Shown: one piece after another, positions 47,954-56,450 of the stretch
How positions within the stretch are numbered: position 1 is the stretch's first letter
Layout: the number at the start of each line of letters is the position of its first letter
NCBI GenBank assembly: GCA_009602735.1
Contig: WELA01008857.1
Span: 29,769 to 93,768 of the forward strand
Reading direction: 5' to 3'
Source: Mesotaenium endlicherianum
Lineage: Eukaryota; Streptophyta; Zygnematophyceae; Zygnematales; Mesotaeniaceae
DNA length: 64,000 nt
The notes under the pieces: generated by a model
Database searches by the model: none
Told to the model about the DNA's origin: nothing
What the model saw: the letters and a program-made list of their open reading frames with translations, nothing else
Program-made: the position numbers and the translations under genes

Positions 47954-47987
47954 TACTAACTTGTGCCCTGGTTACATGTGCAGGATG
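47954..47987 (+). promoter_or_regulatory. candidate 3' splice site in front of the D third ORF
   Basis: A consensus branch point TACTAAC (47954-47960) is followed 23 bases later by GTGCAG|G; the ORF3 ATG at 47985 begins one base after AG|G. The same geometry occurs in B. The donor was not located. Confidence 0.6.
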
Positions 47988-49661
47988 GCGCCCACCACAC
48001 AAAAGGAGGACAGAAAGCGCAAGGCAGAAGAAGCCAGGAGGACAATGGAGCAATACCAGAAGGAGCTGGCGGCGACGTCCCTCACCAGGAGAGAACAAGA
48101 AAGGGTCCGCAAACAACAAGAGGCGGCAGAAGAGGCACAGAGGAAGAAGGATCAGGAAGCGGAAAACCTCAGGAAGGCTGAGGAGGAGAGACAGAAGAAA
48201 CAGCAAGAAGAAGCGGCAGCGGCAGAAGAGGAGAAAAGAAAAAAGATTGAAGCGGACAGACAGAAGAGCTTGGCCACTTACAGGTATACTGTGGTGGGTG
48301 GCCAAAACTTCGATAACCTGAAGGAAGCATTGCTGGCAGCCCAGGAGATCAACAGGCTGGAACAGACAACACTGCTACAGAAGGAAGGAGCTACAGCACT
48401 GGACAGGTACATCGAGACACACACCGGCGTGGTCCTTTACGAAGATTATGCTAAGATGGTGGGCTATACAGCAGAGCAGGCCCGGTATCTCGCAGATGAT
48501 TCAGAGGACAAGCCGGTCCCCATACCGGGAATAGTGGGAGATCAGAGACTCATCCGGATGGTGAGCATGCGGCCCGATAGCTTTAAGGATACGGTATTCT
48601 ACCTCACACTCCTGCCAGCTTACAATGAAGTTGAGAGAAGGAGCTGGGAGTACTTGGCCAGGGAAGCAGGACAGCAGATGTTCTCTCCCCACTGGTTCCC
48701 GTGTAAACTGAGGAAGGCTGAGCACGGACCCCAGTACTACCAGCAGCCAACAGACTGGAGGTGGATGACCGTCACAAATAAGAAGCAGGAGTGTGACCGA
48801 GCCCAACCGGATGACTTCCACTATGGCCTAGACGGCTATCTCATCCTACCACCTCACATTGCCCCTTGGGACCCCAGGCTGAATGGATGCCTGAGCAATA
48901 TGAATGCAGAGACCAAGGAACATAGGAGGAGGGGAAGAGACTACTTCTCTAAGGGAAAGCATGCCTTTGTCAAATGGGCAAAGAATGCAGGCCGGATAGA
49001 TATCAGTAGGCTGAAGGCCAAGCAACCTCCAGCGCGCCCTAAGAAAGGGAGGTCGGTAGACTACTCCATGTCTACTAGGGAGCAGGACGACTTAGTGGAC
49101 GAGACCCCTACTCTCTCCGAGGAGGAGGATGAGGAGGATGAGGAAGGAGAACAAGGCAGAGGAGAAGCATCAGCAGCAGGTACTCAGGATACCCAGCGAG
49201 AGGCAGTGGCACTTCCTAAAGAACCACGATCAGGTGTGTGGAATGTGATCCCCGTTATGGCGACAACTGGACCCCGCGCTCGCTCCCCCAGCCCACCTGC
49301 CCAAGCAGGGGAAGAAGCTGATCTGACTGTACTGGGCAGCAGACACAGACAGAAATCCCCAGAGGACAGGGGTGCCAGAAGAGGGACACGCGGGTGGGCC
49401 AGAGGTATGCCAGCCTCCCCCTCCGCTCAGGGGCATGTACCTCTAGCCAATGTATTTCAGCATCCTACTGGAATGCCTGTCTATGTGGGAATCAACACCC
49501 AAGTGGTTGAAGAGCAGGCCACCATCCTCCGTTCTCCTCGAGGGCCAACTTTAGAGCAAACAGGGTTCTTTAGAAGGCCAGCTGACAGACCTAGAGGGCT
49601 GTCCAGATCTAGGTCCAGATCTCCGTCTCCTGACCCTGAAGCCCCAGGAACAACCCCTTAA
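47985..49661 (+). CDS. D third ORF (ORF3): uncharacterised conserved retroelement protein
   Basis: 558 residues between pol and the polypurine tract, sense strand. Residues 1-100 form a Lys/Glu/Gln/Ala-rich coiled coil. The core (about 101-350) shares YRYTV, YNEVERRSWE, PTDWRWMT, LPPHIAPWDPRL, YFSKGKHAFVKWA and PKKGRSVDYS with the B protein. The tail is acidic, then Pro/Arg/Ser-rich, with HPTGMPVYV and an RS-like end (RSRSRSPSPDPE). No signal peptide or membrane helix. By eye the core is about 50% identical to B and over 98% identical to F, while gag and pol of B and D are 90-97% identical. I chose the ATG after CAG|G because it aligns with the B start. No known family is recognised. Confidence 0.88.
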   Translation: MAPTTQKEDRKRKAEEARRTMEQYQKELAATSLTRREQERVRKQQEAAEEAQRKKDQEAENLRKAEEERQKKQQEEAAAAEEEKRKKIEADRQKSLATYRYTVVGGQNFDNLKEALLAAQEINRLEQTTLLQKEGATALDRYIETHTGVVLYEDYAKMVGYTAEQARYLADDSEDKPVPIPGIVGDQRLIRMVSMRPDSFKDTVFYLTLLPAYNEVERRSWEYLAREAGQQMFSPHWFPCKLRKAEHGPQYYQQPTDWRWMTVTNKKQECDRAQPDDFHYGLDGYLILPPHIAPWDPRLNGCLSNMNAETKEHRRRGRDYFSKGKHAFVKWAKNAGRIDISRLKAKQPPARPKKGRSVDYSMSTREQDDLVDETPTLSEEEDEEDEEGEQGRGEASAAGTQDTQREAVALPKEPRSGVWNVIPVMATTGPRARSPSPPAQAGEEADLTVLGSRHRQKSPEDRGARRGTRGWARGMPASPSAQGHVPLANVFQHPTGMPVYVGINTQVVEEQATILRSPRGPTLEQTGFFRRPADRPRGLSRSRSRSPSPDPEAPGTTP

Positions 49662-49739
49662 GGTGACACGCTGAAGAGGCAGTCAGTAAGGGAGGCTGGT
49701 CAGGTTCAGTTCCCTTATTTAAAATTTCTGCAGTTTAAT

Positions 49740-49756
49740 GTTGTCGAGGCGACAAC
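49740..49756 (+). promoter_or_regulatory. hairpin upstream of the D polypurine tract
   Basis: GTTGTCGAGGCGACAAC, a 7-bp stem with a 3-base loop, just before AGTTAAGTTGGAGG and the 3' LTR. Confidence 0.7.
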
Positions 49757-49774
49757 AAGTTAAGTTGGAGGAAT

Positions 49775-50511
49775 TGTAATGAATCAGTATATTAGTGGAT
49801 ATAATATTCATTTAAATAATAATAGTAATTAAGTTCAGCCTGCTGAACTTTAGTTAATAGTCAGTCTGCTGGACTTTACATAATTATCAGTTTAATGACT
49901 CAGCCAAAAGCAGCAGGCTGAAGTCAACTTAAGTCAGCTTGCTGACACATTCTTTGACAGCCAGCTGACTTCCGTACTCGGTAGCAGCGAACTGCCTTGA
50001 TATGCATCTAAGTGCGATATGCTAGATGAATGGCCAGATGACATCCCTATGATGGATGGCTATTCGGGATGATGGGAGATGGCGGTGGATTTGGTTAACC
50101 GAGGTCCTACCAACGTGGTTAACTCCCGGGTAGGCGGTGCCATCGCACTGACCGTTGAACAGTAAACTCATTCCATGTACATACACTAGGCATTGCTCTC
50201 GGGTTCGGCATTCGGAAACGAGGCCAACTCTCTAGTACAGCTTACTGAGAGAGATCTGAATCCAAGGCGAGAAGCCATTGATACGCACTGTCTTCTAACC
50301 TTGCTTATGTATGAGTTTACTGATTTGCATTATTGATGCTAGTTTACTCTCATTTGACTGACGAGTATTATTCACTGCTAGTGTGTTGTCCTTTGCCGTT
50401 AAACCAGTTAACGGAAATACCATAANNNNNTCAAGTGTGAATAGGTACTCTAGTAACTTGGTTCATGTCCTTTGAACCTTCATCGCTTATTTGGTAAGTC
50501 GATTCATTTCA
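49775..50511 (+). repeat. D 3' LTR, with N gap and a foreign LTR fragment
   Basis: It matches 41701-42419 up to about 50425. Then come five N, about 50 bases of C-type LTR (also found at 35411-35460) and the last 31 bases of the D LTR. The next bases are the TAGAA duplication and C2 LTR sequence. Confidence 0.85.
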
Positions 50512-50516
50512 TAGAA

Positions 50517-50853
50517 GAACTCCACGTGGCAAAAGTCAAATGTGCCATTTTTAGGTCAAAAGGACATGTGTACATTATTCTAGAAAGAGGTGGCAAGTTT
50601 TGGGATGTCTTGGGTGCCAACACATCAACATACACCTTCCTAGAAATTACTTATTTAGCAAGTATATAAACAAGAGCTAGAACATAGAAAGAGATTCCAG
50701 AATCACTCTTGTACTTGCCAAAATCCAGAAATATATTAACTTTCAAGAAGCCATCTCTCTTTCAAGAAGCTACCACTTGTGTTCAAAGATCCTTGTCTTG
50801 AATAGATAAAGTATTCTGTTTTACTAAGTACTTTATCTATCTGTTTCACTACA
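50517..50853 (+). repeat. C2 3' LTR, second part
   Basis: It continues the C2 LTR from GAACTCCACGTGG to TTTCACTACA, after the D target duplication. An N at 50854 and a partial second terminus up to about 50893 follow. Confidence 0.9.
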
Positions 50854-50929
50854 NTTATATTTCACTAAGTACTTCATCTATCTGTTTCACCACAGTTGTG
50901 ATAGCGGCAAGGGATAGGCTGAACACGTT

Positions 50930-51154
50930 TCAAGAGACGTGTTGGTGAATAAGGTGTGTGAGGTAGACTGTGACTGTTGCTGGATCAGCTGGCAGGGACT
51001 GTTTGGTGTGCTGCTGATAGAAGCGGGTGAACTTCACCCAGTAAGTATTGTAGGTTTGTAAGGTGCGCGGGACTAGGGCTGCTAAGGTCAAGTACAGCAT
51101 AGAGGTTTCCATGTTCTGCCAGTAAGTGAGGACTTTAGCTGCGCACCCGTCCAC
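50930..51154 (-). CDS. DIRS tyrosine recombinase, N-terminal core-binding part (fossil)
   Basis: The helical segment with LVPRTLQTYNTYWVKFTRFYQQH and DPATVTVYLTHLI is typical of the SAM-like core-binding domain of tyrosine recombinases in DIRS elements. The rest of the gene lies at 35324-34542. Confidence 0.7.
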   Translation of the reverse strand: MDGCAAKVLTYWQNMETSMLYLTLAALVPRTLQTYNTYWVKFTRFYQQHTKQSLPADPATVTVYLTHLIHQHVS

Positions 51155-51406
51155 CCGACCCTAGTTTAAGAGCCAGAATGGTACAAAGAGGTATGCCCTT
51201 CCCCCCAAAAGCTCGTGTATCCATGCCCTGCTGCAGCACATGAGTGCTGTAGCCCAACACTTGAATGCCTGTGAGTGCAATGCATGTCTAATCATGTGTG
51301 CTATCAATTGTGGAGGGGGGAAACAATAGTTGTTCTCCCCTGTCCAGCTTTTTGAAGGTATTAACCGCTTCCATTCCTTTGCATAAGAAACAAGAGTTGA
51401 AGCGTT

Positions 51407-52560
51407 CTACCTTTGTGTTTGCCGGACTGGCAAACCAGTCAATGGAGAAGGGCCCCCACTAGAGCTCCAGCCTTGCGAAGGCTGTTGGAGTAAGGCCGTA
51501 GTCGTCCATATCCTGGAACTTAGAAAGTGTGTCCGAGACCTGGTTGTTCTCCCGTGGCGTCCATTTTTATATAAAGTTAGCACCCGTGAGCAAGGGTCAA
51601 ATATATGCCTGCAGATGTCGCGGAGAAGAGGGTTTGTCGAACCTCCATTTCTAAGAAGAAAGTACGCTGCCTGGTTTTCAGTCCAAATTAACGTTTGCTT
51701 GTTCTTGATCAAGCTGCTGGCTATGTCTATAGCGAATTCAATGGCTTCCAAGTCGCGAGTTGTAGAGGAGTGCCCAAATGTACTACCCAACTATCCCCGC
51801 ATCTGCCATCTCTGAGGGGTTGTACTGTGTTAAGTCTGCCCCCCAGCCGTGGTCGCTAGCATCTGTGTAAAGTACAAATTTTGGGAGCAAAGGCGCTGCC
51901 AAGGGAGCGCTGTTAAATCTGTCAAAATTGGCCTTCCAGAACCCCAGCTCCTCGAGGACTTGTGGTTCTACTACCAAAACATCCGTCCATTCCCATTTAT
52001 CAAGTAAATTGGCATACAAATGCCGTATATACACGCCTGTCATGCCCCCAAAAACTATCTTCATCGATATGATCTGTCCTGCCAAAGATGCGAGCTGCTT
52101 GGTTGGGATCCGTCCGTTGATCTGAACCTCGACTAGCAGCCTATTGATCGCGTTAAGTATCTTCGGTTTGCGTATGCCGTCAATATGGAGTTGATGAATC
52201 CTTGTGTCCACAATTACGCCAAGGAACTTGAGGACCTTTGTGGGCTCTAACTCAGCTATCTGTATGTTGACAACAAAGCCCGAGAGCTTGAAATCCATGA
52301 AAATTTATCGCATATGGTCTTGGTGCGTTGCCAGAGATCCACAGAATATCAAAATGTCGTCTAAGTAAGGGAGTACCTTAATACCCTGCATTCTCCATTT
52401 GCCTACCAACTCTTTAATCACCTTGGAAAATATAAATGGTGGCGATGCCAGGCCGAATGGCAAAGACGCAAAAATGTATGTTCGGCCGTCTAAACGAAAA
52501 CCTAGATAAGGGTCAAAAATTGGGATGCACTGATATGTGGTGGTATCTCGATTTCAAATC
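51407..52560 (-). CDS. DIRS reverse transcriptase and RNase H (fossil)
   Basis: RT words FASLPFGLASPPF (near 52465), LPYLDDILIF (near 52350) and KVLKFLGVIVD (near 52220) are characteristic of the DIRS group. RNase H follows, with VLYTDASDHGWGADL near 51850 and TRDLEAIEFAI ... IWTENQAAYFLLRNGG near 51650-51750. Broken in several places. Confidence 0.82.
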
Positions 52561-53369
52561 AACTGAGGACATTAAGTCGTCTCGTGCAACTACTTCCGGT
52601 AGGTTCCTAAGACCTTTGTATTTAAACTTTCTGGGTATTTAGGAACAAATTAACATTCCTTAAATCCAAGATTAAGCAATTTTTTCCCTTCAACCACGTT
52701 GAGTGGACTCATGACTGTGGGGGGAGTAGGTCCGTCCCATAGTCTAGCTGTGCCACTATCGACGAGTTCGACAACGGCTTCGCTGGCAAAATCCAAAAAT
52801 CTATTACAATCGGCATGATTGGCCTTGGCATAAGGAGGGGGGGGGGTCGTGAGTACCATTCCAGTCAATAACCGTCCTCAATGGTGGATAAAATTGTACT
52901 CGATTTACACCAGGAGTACCACCAATTAAGTCGTTGCGTCAAACGACTCGCGACGTGCGTGATTTGCATAGCATCGTCCAGATTTTTCTTTACCTCTGCT
53001 TTGCCATCAAGCAGGCACTGGAGTTGGATTGCAGCCTCCAAATCTAAACATCCACCCAACACCAGACCTTGTCTTAGCGTGGTCGTGTATGTTGACAACC
53101 CTGTCAAGCATGCAAGGGATCACTGCACATTTGAGTGCATACCAAATGACAAAATCAGGTGGCGAGGCACCTTCCATACAATTTTTTGTGCTCAAGATGA
53201 CCTCTCTACATGGAGAGAATATTCTTTTGGCATTCAAATCCTTGGGGCAAGCGTGCCTTATACAACGTGTGGGCACAGCCCAAACTAATCAACTCTTAGC
53301 GCCCCTGAAAGGGGGGTGGCTGGCTTGGAAAATTAGATACAGGCGCCGGATACATCTAAGGGCGCGTAT

Positions 53370-54246
53370 GCATGCCCCTATTCAGGCACATACGTGCGTT
53401 ATGGTCTGGCATATTGCAATTAAAACATGCAAATGGCCGTCTATACGGCTGTCTTGCTAAGCCTGTAGGGGCCTTATTGCGTCCTGTACTATTTTCTTCT
53501 TTCTCCTTCTCCTTCTTACGCTTCATCTTCTGTGCTTGTGCTGCACACTTTTAATCCCAAGCATCTAAATCTTCCTTCTTTTGCCATTTCTTCAGCACCT
53601 CATTAACTACAGGCCACCTGTACTCGTCTGCTGAAACTTTCTGTTGCTGACGAAAGGAAATTGCTTTGAGTGCCTCCTGTAGCGTGGTGTTCATACCTTC
53701 TGTATCGCCGGCCTCAGCCGCGTCCTGAGCGTCGTAGATCTTGTTCTTGAGATTTGTGCAGAATTTCATTTGAACTTTGTTGCCCTCGGAACATTTGGAG
53801 CTGGCCTCCAAGTCTTTGTCTTGTTTGAAACGTTTGAGAAGCCGAGTCACTTCAGGATCTTTGTCTTCCTTCTCAACCGCAGGTGCCTCGCGCTGACGCT
53901 TGAGTGTTTCAGTGACTTCGCGAAGAGCTGCAATCTGCTCATGCAATTGCATAATATTAGGATCTGGGCGATTCTGAGGCACACGCCGAGTTTGACGCGG
54001 TACCTCTGGGGAAAGGCGGATGCCTTTTCCCTTAAGCTTGCGGAGGAGGCTAGCTTGGAGCTTGACTGCCGCTTGCTTGGATGTACCAATATGTCCTTTG
54101 TCGTCGTTAGTGGGTGGGTTCTCAGAGATGGTACGCTCGCAAGAGGAGGAGTAAGCCTCGTCGTTAGTGCGAGCCATCGGGTGATTGGTTAAATCTGCGC
54201 AATTTTGGAAGTGAGTGCGTAAACTGCTGCAAATTTCAGACATCAC
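53370..54246 (-). CDS. DIRS gag-like protein with zinc knuckle (fossil)
   Basis: The first 231 residues (54246-53551) are polar and helical: a Lys/Arg-rich patch (LLRKLKGKGIRLSPEVPRQ), a coiled-coil-like stretch (LHEQIAALREVTETLKRQRE) and a terminal helix ending LDAWD. Slightly downstream, near 53380-53460, a CCHC knuckle (CFNCNMPDHNARMC) is seen. The role as a particle or RNA-binding protein is inferred from its position ahead of RT. Confidence 0.6.
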
Positions 54247-54850
54247 TGTTTAAGGAGCACTAATTGCGATTGTGCTTGCGCAATGAGAAAACTAGACTTT
54301 AGTGAGGTACATATATATGCACCTCCAGCCGCTGCTTTGCAGCAGCTCCTCGCTCGTGGATCGAGCTTCTCGAAGTGTCTAGAGATAAGCGTGTCACTTA
54401 TCAAACTTCATTATGTATATTCGTCGATATACAAAATATCATTTTCTTTATACTTCTTTGTGTTTGGCAAAAACATCCAAACAAAATATTATAAGTTATA
54501 CACAGGGAAATGCTTGATTCTTTGAAACATCCGCTCCCAATGACCAGGATTTCTTTCGACATAATCTACGATTTCACATGATTTTAAAACAACCAAAAAA
54601 GTAAATAACATCCAACTTTATCCTGGGGCCTGCTCTCAACTATAAGGATGCCACTTAACACTAGTGAATGCTCGTGAATGGCCCACTTAAAGATGCAAGT
54701 TCAAGCACGTAGTGTAAAAATAGTTGCTCTGGTTTTCATTCATTCTTCTAGGCTAGAATGGGCTCAAAACATCAAAAAGTTTGATAAATAGCATAACGTA
54801 TTTTAAATAATCGAAAAAACGTCCCAAATACGCCTAAAAAGCTCAGATCG
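54247..54850. other. noncoding region between the DIRS element and E
   Basis: Mostly AT-rich. A GC-rich island with a short inverted repeat (GCTGCTTTGCAGCAGC) lies at about 54333-54348. It may hold the 5' end of the DIRS element. No gene is recognised. Confidence 0.4.
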
Positions 54851-55673
54851 TTACAAGGATAAGTTCAGGGCTAGAGATTCTTTCTTTAAGGGGAAGCATG
54901 CTTATGCCAAATGGGCAAGTAAGCAAGGGGAGAAAGACCTGTATGCGGTCAGGACCCAGCAACCACCACCTGCACCCAAAAGGGGGAGAGAGTGGGATAC
55001 TCTTTTTTTCGGGAACGGTTGGAGAAGATGATTAAAGAGAGTCCAGAAATCTCAGAGCAACAGAAGGAAAAAGAGGAGGAAGGCGCCGGAGAGGAGTCTA
55101 GCCCTGCTGAGGCACGGACCCCTGCTACATCTTCCACTCTGCTGCAGACCGGAAGGTCCTTGGCATAGGGAGCCTTGCAACAGCTTGGGGATACTAGCCC
55201 ACCAAGAGATCCAGATCTCTAGTGGCTGGGGAGATTCAATAGGAGGAGTCCCACCCCAGGAGGTGAAACTCAGTCAGACAGAGCAGACAGAAGGGCTGCC
55301 AAGGAGGCAACCAAAGGGCAGCCAGCATCCCCCTCTCATAGAGGGCATGTACCTCTAGCCCATGCCAAGCAGCACCCCTCCGGTATGCCAGTGTATGTCT
55401 CAGTCAATTTAAGAGTTGCACAGGAGAGAGCTGTCTCCATCAACTTGCAGACAGTGCAAGAGCAGGCTTCCCAGTTGTTGCGTTCACTTCTTGGTTCAAC
55501 CTGACCTGAGCCTCCAGGTTTTAGGAGACCATCAGACAGGAGAAGAAGATCTGGTTCCACGTTTCGCTCCCCGGAAGACCGAGCCCCTGGTACTTAGTTT
55601 GCTGTTGTCTTTATTTTAGATTCAGTTGGTTGTGTTGCATGTGTGTTACTTTGTTGTAAATAATAATAGAAGT

Positions 55674-55690
55674 GTTGTCGAATTGACAAC
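55674..55690 (+). promoter_or_regulatory. hairpin upstream of the E polypurine tract
   Basis: GTTGTCGAATTGACAAC keeps the stem seen in B, D and F while the loop has changed. The innermost pair becomes G-T. It is followed by AATTTAAGTTGGAGGG. Confidence 0.6.
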
Positions 55691-55708
55691 AATTTAAGTT
55701 GGAGGGAT

Positions 55709-56450
55709 TGTGATGAATCAGTATATTGGATAGATATAATATTCATTTAGATTTAACAGTTAAATAAGTTCAGCTTGCTGAACTACAGTTAATATTTAGT
55801 TTGTTGAATTTGAGCCTGCTAGATATATAATACTTAGTTAAATGACTTAGTTGGAAACAGCAGGCTGAAGTGCATTAGGTCAGCCTGTTGACTTGGGTCA
55901 GCTTGCTGACACATTCTTTAACAGTCAGTGGGCTGCCGTACTCGGCAGCAGCGAACTGTCTAGCTATGCATCTAACTGTGGTGTGCTAGATGAGTGGCCA
56001 GATGACACCCTTAAGGTGAATGGCAATTCGGGATGATGGGAGATGGCTGTGGATTTGGTTAGCCGAGGTCCTACCAACGTGATTAACTCCTGGGTAGGCG
56101 GTGCCATTGCACTTGCCGTTAAACAGTAAACTCATTCCATGTACATATGCTAGGAATCGGTCTCGAGTTCGGCATTCGAAAACGAGACCAACTCTCTTGT
56201 ACTGCTTATTGAGATATATCTGAATCCGAGGCGAGAAGCCATTGATACGCACTATCTTCTAGCCTTGCTTGTGTATGATTTTACTGGTTGCATTATTGAT
56301 GCGCGTTTACTTTCATTTGACTTGCGAGTATTGTCCACCGCTAGTATGTTTGTCTTTTGCTGTTTAATCAGAAAATACCATAAAGATTACTCGCTGATAT
56401 AAAGATCTTCATTAATTGTTATTCGTCTATTCATAAGTCGATTCATTTCA
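55709..56450 (+). repeat. E LTR
   Basis: 742 bp, TGTGATGAATC to GATTCATTTCA, related to the B and D LTRs. The inverted repeat at 55767-55784 keeps its stem with a changed loop. A shortened primer-binding site (GCGGTATCA) follows. Confidence 0.9.

Larger units (their letters stand above)
41701..50511 (+). mobile_element. Element D: chromovirus with third ORF, inserted in the C2 3' LTR, looks whole
   Basis: 8.8 kb with ~720-bp LTRs, an exact 5-bp TAGAA target duplication (41696-41700 and 50512-50516), and gag, pol and ORF3 all open across their full length. LTR differences are about 2-5% by eye, depending on the segment. The 3' LTR contains a 5-N gap followed by a misplaced piece of C-type LTR, probably an assembly fault. 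D is the youngest insertion at this site by nesting. Same family as B, E and F. Confidence 0.95.
35331..50853 (+). mobile_element. Element C2: chromovirus of the C1 family, inserted in the DIRS recombinase, its 3' LTR split by D
   Basis: 5' LTR 35331-35833, gag, pol, then 3' LTR 41535-41700, D, and the rest of the LTR to 50853. Gag and pol are over 99% identical to C1 by eye, in opposite orientation. A 50-base N gap (38370-38419) lies in RT. The copy carries a few breaks near the pol end. After the LTR end, an N and a second partial LTR terminus (about 50858-50893) precede DIRS sequence. No clean target duplication is seen. Confidence 0.93.
34540..54246 (-). mobile_element. DIRS-type tyrosine-recombinase retroelement, split by the C2/D nest (fossil)
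   Basis: On the minus strand, the right side holds a gag-like ORF, a zinc knuckle, RT with YLDD, RNase H and the N-terminal part of a tyrosine recombinase. The recombinase catalytic part lies 15.5 kb away, at 35324-34542, beyond the C2/D insertion. The order gag-RT-RH-YR and the absence of a DDE integrase are diagnostic of the DIRS group. The copy is old, with roughly ten breaks. Terminal inverted or split repeats were not identified, so the outer limits are those of coding similarity only. Confidence 0.85.

Noticed and set aside
47985-49661. ORF3 as an envelope protein
   Set aside because: The position fits, but there is no signal peptide, no membrane helix and no Cys-rich ectodomain; it is a charged coiled coil with a polar core.
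35326-50898. Target-site duplication for C2
   Set aside because: The bases beside the two ends do not match, and the right end is disturbed by an N and a partial second terminus.
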